Below, piece by piece: positions 30,391 to 39,585 of a stretch of DNA of 64,000 nt. Source of the DNA: Geomonas agri (lineage in GTDB: Bacteria; Desulfobacterota; Desulfuromonadia; Geobacterales; Geobacteraceae); NCBI RefSeq assembly GCF_020179605.1, contig NZ_JAINZO010000002.1:868001-932000 (forward strand), given 5' to 3'. Position 1 is the stretch's first letter. Every line of letters begins with the position of its first letter. The notes beneath the pieces are model-generated. The model was not told where the DNA came from. It saw nothing but the letters and a program-made list of their open reading frames with translations, and ran no database searches. Made by a program: the position numbers and the translations under genes.

Positions 30391-31881
30391 ATGACTCCTG
30401 CCGACAAGGCGAAACTGCTCCTGGCTCTCCTGTTGATCCCCGCCCGGCTCTACGCCGCTCCCCCGGAATTCCAGATCGACATCAAGGAGTTAGACCGGCA
30501 AAAGCCGGCGGCGCCCAAGTCCGTCCAAAAGCCGGCGCCCAAGCAGCACAAGCAGGCTCCCAAGAAGAAGGAGTCGGAGGCGAAGGCGCAGCATGAGACG
30601 AAAAAGGAGCACCCGGCTCCCAGCGGGGAGTACGTCCGCTACACCGTCAAGCCCGGGGACCACATCTTCAAGATCCTGGTCGGGCATTTCGGTATGTCCA
30701 ACGAGGCGGCAGAACGCCTGGCCCCGGAGATCATCGAACTGAACGACATCAAGAACATCAAGACCCTCGAGGTGGGACGGACCCTGCTGCTTCCGGCCGC
30801 GGCCCTCCATGGAGCAGAGGCGAAGCCGGCCAGGAAGGAAAAGGGGCACGCACGGCCGGAAGCGCCGTCCCAGAAGGCAAAGGGAGGCGAGACGCCCAAA
30901 GAGCCCAAACCGGTACCGGTGCCGGCGCCCAGGGCCCCCGAGCCCGCCCAGGAGACTCCCCGGGCACCCGAAACGGCTCCCAAGGCACCGAGGGCACCCG
31001 AACCCGCCGCACCCACGCCGGCACCGGTCCTCGCGCCCAAAACTGCGCCAGCCCCGACCCCGGTGCAAAAAGCTCCGGCCCCGGCAGTACCACAACCTGT
31101 TCCGGCTCCGGGCGCCAAGCCAGCCCCAGTCCAGCCGCCGGCCCCGACCCCCAAAGTGGAGCCGGTTCCGGTGCCCAAACCCGTGCCCGCTCCGGCCGAA
31201 AAGCCAGCTCCGGTACCCACACCGGTGCCGGCCCAAAAAGCTGCGCCTATACCCGCACCTGCGCCGGCCCCTAAACCGGCACCTAAACCGGCACCTAAAC
31301 CGGCACCTAAACCGGCACCTAAACCGGCACCGGCTCCGGCTGCCGCACCGCCCAAGGTTGCGGCACCGGTTGCCGCGCCGCCCGCTGCGCCTGCCATCCC
31401 CCAGGCCCCGACCTGGGTCTGCTCGGTCGGTCGACACGACGCCGCCAGCGTGGTCGATTCTGTGTTGAACGCCATCTCCGTCACCTGGAGCCGCAACAAG
31501 ATCATCCAGTCCGCCGCTGGCGCGGCCACACCCTTCAGCATCAGGGTCGACCGCTACTTCGAGTACAAGGGGAACCGTTACATCGTGAGCATTGGCGAGA
31601 ACGACCCGTACAACTACACGCTGATCAGGATCCTGGAGACTGCGGGGTACCGGGTGTTGATGTTGACCGGGAAGGAAGAGTTCAAAGCGGTAACGGAGCG
31701 GTTGTTTAAGCTGGTCGGGGTCGCGCCGGATTTCGGGCCGCACGCGTTGCAGGAGGGGAAACATGCGACCGGGTTTCTGGTCCAGCAGGACGACGCGGCC
31801 GGGAGGCGGGTGTTGATCACGGATACGGCGCCTCCCGCAGGGCACAAGTGGGTCATGCCGGCGGGATGCGGCGCCAGGTAG
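30391..31881 (+). CDS. Exported LysM protein with long Pro/Ala repeat region
   Basis: The 496-residue protein has a signal peptide (to about 23) and a basic segment. One LysM-like domain sits at 82-136 (YTVKPGDHIFKILVGHFG...LNDIKNIKTLEVGRTLLLP). A Pro/Ala/Lys region of about 200 residues follows (about 145-345), then a globular C-terminal domain (about 345-496; VCSVGRHDAASVVDSVLNAIS...FKAVTERLFKLVGV). LysM binds peptidoglycan, so the protein probably spans the cell wall, with the Pro-rich arm as a spacer. Five perfect 12-bp repeats (31270-31329) encode PKPA units. Length of this arm may vary between strains. It is immediately downstream of the TM protein and convergent with a lytic transglycosylase. 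Confidence 0.78.
   Translation: MTPADKAKLLLALLLIPARLYAAPPEFQIDIKELDRQKPAAPKSVQKPAPKQHKQAPKKKESEAKAQHETKKEHPAPSGEYVRYTVKPGDHIFKILVGHFGMSNEAAERLAPEIIELNDIKNIKTLEVGRTLLLPAAALHGAEAKPARKEKGHARPEAPSQKAKGGETPKEPKPVPVPAPRAPEPAQETPRAPETAPKAPRAPEPAAPTPAPVLAPKTAPAPTPVQKAPAPAVPQPVPAPGAKPAPVQPPAPTPKVEPVPVPKPVPAPAEKPAPVPTPVPAQKAAPIPAPAPAPKPAPKPAPKPAPKPAPKPAPAPAAAPPKVAAPVAAPPAAPAIPQAPTWVCSVGRHDAASVVDSVLNAISVTWSRNKIIQSAAGAATPFSIRVDRYFEYKGNRYIVSIGENDPYNYTLIRILETAGYRVLMLTGKEEFKAVTERLFKLVGVAPDFGPHALQEGKHATGFLVQQDDAAGRRVLITDTAPPAGHKWVMPAGCGAR
31270..31329 (+). repeat. Five perfect 12-bp tandem repeats (in-frame PKPA codons)
   Basis: CCTAAACCGGCA is repeated five times without a mismatch, whereas flanking PKPA codons use varied synonyms. 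This points to recent slippage expansion. Each unit adds four residues in frame. Confidence 0.95.
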
Positions 31882-31887
31882 GGATGT

Positions 31888-32607
31888 CTAGGGGATGGGG
31901 ATCGCCGAGTGCTCTCCATCCTCGGTGTAGTAGCCGATATTTTCCTGGGATATGGCGTTGCTCTGCGGGGTAGCTGCCTGCGGGAGTGCGCTCTTTGCTG
32001 TGGTTTCGGCAGGGGCGGCTTTCTGTTGCAGCACTTCCTTGGGGGCAGGCACGCCTCCCTTCACCTTCTCTTTGAACTCGTCAGCCTTCCCTTTCGCCGC
32101 CTCGTCCACCCAGCCGTCCACCCTCTGACGCACCAAGGCCTCCAGATTGTCCTTGAGAGGACGGTACTCCGCTTCCTGACGCAGCGGCTTAACGCGCTGC
32201 AGCTGGTCGAAGACCTTCTTGGAGTAGCGGTCACGCTTGTCCGGGGTCTGGCTGTTGTAGCAGCCGATCGCCTTCCAGGTGTAGCCGTACTTCTCCATGC
32301 ACATGGAAAGTATCCAAGCCCCGGTTTTTACGCTGTTGCAAGGATCGCCAAGTGAACTCCAGCGCTGCTTGCCGATGGTGGGAGCCCAGCTCGAATTGAT
32401 CTGCATCAGCCCGAAATCGTAGGTGCCGTTGCTGTTGTGATTGACGGCGGCGGGATTGAAGTTGGATTCTACTTTGGCGATGGCCCGCAGAATTTGCGGG
32501 TTGATTCCGTATTCTTCGCCGGCTTCTTCGAAGCAAAACGCGGAAGCGTTGGTTACCGCTGCGAGCATTAGTCCCGCGGCCGCGTAGAGCAGTTTGACTT
32601 TACCCAT
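31888..32607 (-). CDS. Lytic transglycosylase (SLT, IpgF/VirB1-like)
   Basis: The 239-residue protein has a signal peptide (to about 23, ending ASA) and an SLT/lysozyme-like domain at about 25-130. The catalytic Glu is in AIAKVESNFNPAAVN, with GLMQINSSW and the CYN motif (AIGCYNSQTP) of the IpgF/VirB1/PilT-like subgroup; three or four cysteines in this domain can form disulfides. A charged helical tail with Pro/Gln (about 150-239) follows. It cuts peptidoglycan glycan strands, often to let an envelope machine through. The convergent neighbours (LysM and TM protein) suggest a shared envelope structure. The start ATG 32607 follows GAGGAA; a GTG one codon earlier is also possible. Confidence 0.85.
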   Translation of the reverse strand: MGKVKLLYAAAGLMLAAVTNASAFCFEEAGEEYGINPQILRAIAKVESNFNPAAVNHNSNGTYDFGLMQINSSWAPTIGKQRWSSLGDPCNSVKTGAWILSMCMEKYGYTWKAIGCYNSQTPDKRDRYSKKVFDQLQRVKPLRQEAEYRPLKDNLEALVRQRVDGWVDEAAKGKADEFKEKVKGGVPAPKEVLQQKAAPAETTAKSALPQAATPQSNAISQENIGYYTEDGEHSAIPIP

Positions 32608-32820
32608 CACGGGTTCCTCATCGGGGGTGTGAGGTCATCCGCCGCCGGGGTGAGGTTGGCATGGGCGGATGCCGGCGGGTACGACTGCCGGCCGGAGCGT
32701 AATTCCGGTATATAATACATTTTCCGAATGGGCATGTCATCTGCTAAAGTACCGTTGCCGTCCCGGGTGCCTATGACCGCCGTTGCGCCTGTAGCCATTT
32801 CCGCCGCAAAGGAGTAGCCG

Positions 32821-33480
32821 ATGAGAATGAATCTGACCGAGCTGGAGATCAGGATCCTTGGGTGCCTGATGGAGAAGGAACTGACCACGCCGGAGTATTA
32901 TCCCCTCACGCTGAACGCGCTCGCGGCAGCCTGCAACCAGAAGTCGAACCGGGATCCGGTGCTGTCGCTGGCCGAGTCCGATTTGCAGCGGGGGCTTGAG
33001 GCGCTGGGTGCGCGCGGGCTGGCACGTCTCACCACGACCGGCGGGCGCGTCGATAAGTACGTGCACTCCATGGGGGACAAGCTCGGCTTGGATGTCCCGG
33101 CGCGCGCAGTGCTCGCGGAGTTGATGCTGCGCGGGCCGCAGACCGCGGCGGAGTTGCGCAGCCGCAGCGAACGCATGGCCCAGGTGGGCGACCTGGCGGC
33201 GGTGGAGGATATTTTGCTCAAGCTGCAGCAACACGGCCCTCCTCTGGTGGTGCGGCTACCGCGGCAGGCAGGCCGCAAGGAGCCGCGCTACGCCCAGGTT
33301 TTCGCTGGGATGCCGGAGTTACCGGAGGAGGAGCCGGAGCGGGAGTTGGCGCCTTCGGCACCGAGAGCACGGGCGGGCAACGAGCGGCTGGAGCAACTGG
33401 AACAGGAGGTGGGGGGCTTGCGCCAGGACGTCGCGGACCTGCGCCGGGAGGTGGAGGAACTGCTGGCGGCCTTCTCCTGA
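32821..33480 (+). CDS. YceH/DUF480 family winged-helix protein
   Basis: The 219-residue protein matches the YceH family: LTELEIRILGCLMEKELTTPEYYPLTLNAL at the start, CNQKSNRDPV, then RVDKYVHSM and a second winged helix ARAVLAELMLRGPQTAAELRSRSERM, YAQVFAG. The C-terminus is a coiled coil (LEQLEQEVGGLRQDVADLRREVEELL). The function of the family is uncharacterised; two winged-helix folds suggest nucleic-acid or protein binding. AAAGGAG 6 nt before ATG 32821 defines the start. Confidence 0.9.
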   Translation: MRMNLTELEIRILGCLMEKELTTPEYYPLTLNALAAACNQKSNRDPVLSLAESDLQRGLEALGARGLARLTTTGGRVDKYVHSMGDKLGLDVPARAVLAELMLRGPQTAAELRSRSERMAQVGDLAAVEDILLKLQQHGPPLVVRLPRQAGRKEPRYAQVFAGMPELPEEEPERELAPSAPRARAGNERLEQLEQEVGGLRQDVADLRREVEELLAAFS

Positions 33481-33604
33481 ACGGGAGGCGCGTCAGACAA
33501 AGGCAAATCCCCCTGTCCCCCTGGGGGGGGGCGCTAGGGCTCGTGTAGCGCTTGGCGGCAACATTGAAGTCCGTAGCCCTGCATCCCTGCACACCTCACA
33601 AACA

Positions 33605-33646
33605 AAAAAGAAGGCTCGACCATCTGGTCGAGCCTTCTTCGTTTTT
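33605..33646. terminator. Bidirectional terminator between yceH-like gene and gdhA
   Basis: A 13-bp stem (33610-33622 with 33625-33637) has an A-run on the left and CGTTTTT on the right. It serves the leftward gdhA transcript and possibly the rightward yceH-like one. Confidence 0.9.
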
Positions 33647-33668
33647 GCAGATCCTGTGGCGAGTCTTA

Positions 33669-35372
<1,704 letters not shown>

Positions 35373-36443
35373 CTAGTTGGTGAACATGAGCTTGCGCTCC
35401 AGGTCCATGGAGTGGGACAGGCGCTTGGCTTCCTCCATGGTGATCTGCTCCTGCTCATGCAGTTGGATCAGGTGCTGGTCGAGGGTCTGCATCTGGTACT
35501 GACTGCGGCCGTTCTCCATGTGCGCCTCGATCTCGTCCAGGCGTCCCTCGCGGATGCAACTCTGGATGGTCGTGGTGGCGCGCATGATCTCCAGCACGGG
35601 GATTATGGCCTCCCCGGTCTTGTTCATCACCAGTCGGATCGAGATGGTGGCCACCAGGATGTCGGCCAGCCTCTGCCTGACGATCTCCTGCGCGTCGGGG
35701 GGGAAGTGGCCGACGATCCTGTTGATGGTGGAGACCGCCCCTTGGGTGTGCAGGGTCGACATGACCAGGTGCCCGGTCTCCGCTGCCATCAGGCAGGATT
35801 CGATGGTGTCGGTGTCGCGCATCTCGCCTACCATGATCAGGTCCGGGTCCATGCGCAGCGCGGCCTTGAGCGCCGAGCTGAAACTGTCGGTGTCGATGCC
35901 GACCTCGCGCTGGATGATGCAGCTTTTCTCGGACTGGAACAGGAACTCGATGGGATCTTCGATGGTGATGCAGTTATAGCTGAAGGTTTCATTGATGTAG
36001 CGCAGCATTGAGGCGAGCGTGGTCGACTTACCGTTGCCGGTCGGGCCGGTGACCAGGATCAGGCCGTTGGGGGCCTTCACGATCTCGCCCAGTACCGGCG
36101 GCAGGCGCAGTTCGTCGAAGGTGCCGATGTGGGCAGGGATCACCCTCATGATGATACCGAAGTGGCCGCGCTGCTTGAAGATGCTGACGCGGAAGCGCGC
36201 TCCGCTGGGGAGGGAGAAGGAGGTGTCGAACTCCTTCTGTTCCGGTTCCCAGCGCCGGCCGTGGTGGGTCAGGATCTGCGCGGCGATGAACTCGGTGTCC
36301 TCGGCGGTGAGGGCCGGGAGTTTGGAACGGATGATCTGGCCTTTGCCACGGAAGAAGGGAGGGTTATCCACCTCGAAATGCACGTCGGAAACCTTCTTGC
36401 TGAAGGCTATCTCCAGAATCTGGACGAAAATCTTGGCATCCAT
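35373..36443 (-). CDS. PilT/PilU-type pilus retraction ATPase paralogue
   Basis: The 356-residue secretion-superfamily ATPase has the N-terminal KVSDVHFEVDNPPFFRGKG domain, Walker A GPTGNGKSTT (about 130), the Asp box ITIEDPIEFLF, Walker B LIMVGEMRDTDTIESCLMAAETGH and the His box HTQGAVSTINRI. E in GEMRD and the intact boxes suggest activity. It drives depolymerisation of type IV pilins or related movement. It is not in a pil operon here but lies 86 bp behind a DUF4388/GAF signalling protein, suggesting a regulated, accessory motor. Geobacter species carry several PilT copies. A terminator follows. Confidence 0.88.
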   Translation of the reverse strand: MDAKIFVQILEIAFSKKVSDVHFEVDNPPFFRGKGQIIRSKLPALTAEDTEFIAAQILTHHGRRWEPEQKEFDTSFSLPSGARFRVSIFKQRGHFGIIMRVIPAHIGTFDELRLPPVLGEIVKAPNGLILVTGPTGNGKSTTLASMLRYINETFSYNCITIEDPIEFLFQSEKSCIIQREVGIDTDSFSSALKAALRMDPDLIMVGEMRDTDTIESCLMAAETGHLVMSTLHTQGAVSTINRIVGHFPPDAQEIVRQRLADILVATISIRLVMNKTGEAIIPVLEIMRATTTIQSCIREGRLDEIEAHMENGRSQYQMQTLDQHLIQLHEQEQITMEEAKRLSHSMDLERKLMFTN

Positions 36444-36529
36444 GGTGTCCCTCTCTTGCTCAGCAGATTGAAATGAATGACAGACGGATCTTCTTTTCGG
36501 CGCGCCGAGCGGCAGGCTTGAGCCGCCAG

Positions 36530-38245
36530 CTACTTCTGGGCGCAGCGCTTGCGGTAAAGGATGTTGTCGATCACCAGGCCGGCGTGCTGAGACAGGATCT
36601 CAAGGAGCGGCAGCTGCGGGTTGGTCCCGGTCCCCGGCCCGAAGTCGGCGTAGATGACCGCGATGACCCGCCCGAAACTCTTCACGGGGAGGAGCAGGGC
36701 CTTGCCGGTCATGGGCGTGCCGATAGCGGCATACATGGTGTCCCGCAGCGGCTGGTCCACGTCACCGTAGCAGATCTCGCCGTCGAGGGCGCGCTGGTAC
36801 AGCGACCCGGCCGGCGCGGTGATGCGCAGCTTCACCGAGGTCACGGCGCCGGCCGCGTCCACGCCGATGGCCCGCTCGGCGATCAGTTCCGAACGTACCA
36901 CCACCAGGGTGACGCCGCGGCGGAAGACGGCACAGGCCGCCTGCAGTAGCGCAAAGGTCACCTCGGGGGGGTCGCGCTGTTCGGCGAGGGCGAGGAGCTG
37001 GTTGCGGAATTGCGCGGACTGGTCCTGTGCAGGTTTGCCGTGGTCGCGGTCCAAGTAGGCGGCCAGCGTGCGGCAGCTGTCGATGGTGTCGGAGATGAAG
37101 GTGTCGGGACGCTGTTCGCGGCAGGGGCGGGGCAGCAGCGCGGTGACGCCGCTTTCCTGGGCGGCGGCGCAGAGCGCGTAGTCCCCCGGTGTGGCCATAA
37201 GCGCGATAGTGAGGTCCGGAAAACGCTCCCGCTTGTGTCTGACCAGGGCGGCAAGGTCGCGGCCGTTCCTGGAGCCCGGGTCCCCCGCGTCCAGCAAAAG
37301 GAGCGGCAGTTTCTCGCGGGAAAGGGCCTGGTCGATGACAGGATCGAGTTGGTCGGGGTCGTCGGTGGCGCAGATGAAGCGGGGGCCGCAGACCGCGGCG
37401 CAGCATTCCCGCATCAGCTTGGCGCTGGTCAAAACGATCACGCCCAGATCGCTGTCCAATTGCGAAGCGCGGCCGGGAAGCTGCTCCAGGTAGTGGAACA
37501 GTTCCTGTTGCTCGCTGGCCGGAATCCCGGTCAGTTCACCCTGCAAACGGGTCGCGGGGGTGTCGGGGACCTCTTCCTGGAGCGCGGAGAAAAACGTCGG
37601 GATGTGCCGTTCCAGTACCTCGAGCTCCTCCAGCCCAAGGTCAGCGGCGGAGAGCTCGGCGGCGGAGGATTGAGCGGAGGCGCGCTGCGCCTCGGGAGCG
37701 GCGATGTTGCCGAAGATAGATTCCGGCGTGAGGGTGCCGTCGCGCTTGCGTTCGTCGTAGATGCGCAGGGCGTCCATGAGGATGCTCTGCGTGTTCATGT
37801 TGATCTGCTCGGGGAAGTAGCGGTACTCGTCGGAGACCACGACCTTGTCCACCTCGAGGCAGAAGGTGCCCCGGGTCCAGGTGAGCACCTCGACGATGGT
37901 CATCTCTATGAGGGCTTCCAGCCCCTGGTAGGCCGCTTGGGTGGGGACGGTGCCGTCCTCGATCAGCATCTGGATGATCGGCTTGCGGGCCTCGCCGGCG
38001 TCACGCTGTTCGATCAGGGCCTTTTCCAGTGCCTCACGGGTCAAGAGTCCCATGTCCAGCATGACCTGGCCGATACGGATCGAATTGTTGACGTGGTTTG
38101 CGCTGACGATGAAGCCGTCCCGAAAGACGAGCTGGCTCTCCCCCTTGGCGCCTTTCAGCGTGAGGGTGCCGGTCTTGCCGGTTTGGTGCAGCAGTTGGAT
38201 GACATCCACTAAGGGGAGGTGCTCTAAATCGCCTTCAAAGGACAT
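36530..38245 (-). CDS. DUF4388 (PatA-like) / pseudo-receiver / GAF signalling protein
   Basis: The 571-residue cytoplasmic protein has an N-terminal DUF4388 domain (about 1-115: MSFEGDLEHLPLVDVIQLLHQTGKTGTLTL, typical of delta-proteobacterial gliding and signalling proteins). A helical region with GLEALIEMTIVEVLTWTRGTF follows. A middle receiver-like fold (about 265-385: LGVIVLTSAKLMRECC...LPLLLLDAGDPGSRNGRD...ALMATPGDYALCAAA) has Asp retained in LLLDAG. The C-terminal half resembles GAF (SLYQRALDGEICYGDVDQPLRDTM...LPVKSFGRVIAVIYADFG). It probably senses or relays a signal to the PilT-like ATPase encoded next. Gap to that gene: 86 bp. Confidence 0.8.
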   Translation of the reverse strand: MSFEGDLEHLPLVDVIQLLHQTGKTGTLTLKGAKGESQLVFRDGFIVSANHVNNSIRIGQVMLDMGLLTREALEKALIEQRDAGEARKPIIQMLIEDGTVPTQAAYQGLEALIEMTIVEVLTWTRGTFCLEVDKVVVSDEYRYFPEQINMNTQSILMDALRIYDERKRDGTLTPESIFGNIAAPEAQRASAQSSAAELSAADLGLEELEVLERHIPTFFSALQEEVPDTPATRLQGELTGIPASEQQELFHYLEQLPGRASQLDSDLGVIVLTSAKLMRECCAAVCGPRFICATDDPDQLDPVIDQALSREKLPLLLLDAGDPGSRNGRDLAALVRHKRERFPDLTIALMATPGDYALCAAAQESGVTALLPRPCREQRPDTFISDTIDSCRTLAAYLDRDHGKPAQDQSAQFRNQLLALAEQRDPPEVTFALLQAACAVFRRGVTLVVVRSELIAERAIGVDAAGAVTSVKLRITAPAGSLYQRALDGEICYGDVDQPLRDTMYAAIGTPMTGKALLLPVKSFGRVIAVIYADFGPGTGTNPQLPLLEILSQHAGLVIDNILYRKRCAQK

Positions 38246-38368
38246 GCCGGTACCCTTGTCTGCCTGTGGTGGGTGAAGTGGAGCGGGTCAAGCGGGGGAG
38301 ATTCTAGCATGCGGTTGGGGGTAAGTAAACCGGAATTGCTGGAGAAAAGGCAGAAAGCGCGGCGGGGG

Positions 38369-39175
38369 CTAGGCGGCCTCGAGTTCGCCGGTGTGGCTGA
38401 GCCAGGCGAGGGCGAGGGCGAGCAGGCCGGCGACGCCTCCCATCGTGAGGCTGCGACTTACGTAGTGGGCGTTACGCTGGGCAAGAAAGTCTATGAAATC
38501 GTCACGTTGCCCAACCATCCGTTCCAAGAGCCGGCCGTCCTCGCGCACCGTCTTCAAGCCGCTGCGGCCGCCGCTGCGCAGGGTGGTGCTATCCTCAACC
38601 GTCTGCATCAGCCTCCCCATCATGGCGAAGACGGCGCTGCCGCGGTTGCCGCCGTTGAATATTTCGCGCCGGTACACGGGGAGGGCCTCGTCGAAAAGGC
38701 TGGGGAGGCCGGCCAGGGCCTCCTCCCGGATGCCCCCGCCCTGGAAGCGGTTGCGTACCCGGTGTGCCGACCCCGGTTCACCGTGCTCAAAGAAGCCTTC
38801 CGCCAGGCCGGCGATGGAGGATCGCAGGCTCCCCTCGTCGCGACCGGGGGCGCATGCGCTGGCGCAAAGGACCAGGCCCCCCAGGAAGATGTACCCCTTG
38901 TGGCAGCTGCTTCCGACCGTCCGCTGCACCGCACACTCTGCTGCGACCCCCAGGCGCACCCGGGCTGCCAGGTCCTCTCCGGAGAGGACCGCGTCGCACA
39001 TGTCCATGAGGTACAGGGACACGATCTTAAGCGACTCTTCCATGCGGGGCACGGAGAGATCGGGGTGGGCACCGCAGTCGCAGAGGTCGACGAGCCCCGG
39101 TTTCGGGGTCAGGTAGAGCTCCATGAAGGCGCCGCGCACGAGATCTTTGGCGAGTCTGGGGAGATAGCTGGTCAT
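38369..39175 (-). CDS. CitG/MdcB-like triphosphoribosyl-dephospho-CoA synthase family protein
   Basis: The 268-residue protein has the family signature TPKPGLVDLCDCGAHPDLSVPRMEES (about 24-48) and later SCHKGYIFLGGLVLCASA and FQGGGIREEALAGLPSLFDEALP, matching CitG/MdcB enzymes that build the prosthetic-group precursor of citrate or malonate lyases. No lyase or transferase gene is nearby, so the true substrate is uncertain. The C-terminus is hydrophobic (MGGVAGLLALALAWLSH). Codon use is normal for the genome. It diverges from the penicillin-binding protein gene. Confidence 0.75.
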   Translation of the reverse strand: MTSYLPRLAKDLVRGAFMELYLTPKPGLVDLCDCGAHPDLSVPRMEESLKIVSLYLMDMCDAVLSGEDLAARVRLGVAAECAVQRTVGSSCHKGYIFLGGLVLCASACAPGRDEGSLRSSIAGLAEGFFEHGEPGSAHRVRNRFQGGGIREEALAGLPSLFDEALPVYRREIFNGGNRGSAVFAMMGRLMQTVEDSTTLRSGGRSGLKTVREDGRLLERMVGQRDDFIDFLAQRNAHYVSRSLTMGGVAGLLALALAWLSHTGELEAA

Positions 39176-39585
39176 GTCTTGGGGGCTGGCTCCGTGGTCC
39201 GGTCAGAGTAACGTGCAAGCATCATAACATTATTTTGCCGTGGATGAGAATGTGTATACATTATAAAGGGATAAGGCGTTCGGTCAGACTTTGGCGCCGG
39301 ACGTGCACAACGCCCCGGGAGCGGCCGGGAGCAGTCCCGCGGCGGGCAGGCACCGTGCGGAGATAAGCATAATAACCTTGAATTACTATTGCATTCTGGG
39401 ATACTCTTCGTTCTGGCGCCCGGCTTCCGGGCGCGGCGAAACCACGATGCACCCGCAGATTCCCGTCCAGCTCTACCCTTGCCGCAGGGGCCCAAGGAGC
39501 TTCCCGCCTCCCCGACCATGGCCTACCGGGTGACGCCAGGCCATGATCCAGCGCACGCATCGACCTGATTGGAGACCCTCTCGCA
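39176..39585. other. 410-bp divergent intergenic region (CitG-like / PBP1A)
   Basis: I see no gene here. It contains an AT-rich stretch at 39218-39270 suited to promoters, a GC-rich block at 39290-39360 with several short inverted repeats (GGCGCCGG, CCCGCGGCGGG) and a local hairpin CGCCCGGCTTCCGGGCG at 39418-39434. The 5' leader of the PBP gene would be long. No known RNA family is recognisable. Confidence 0.4.
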
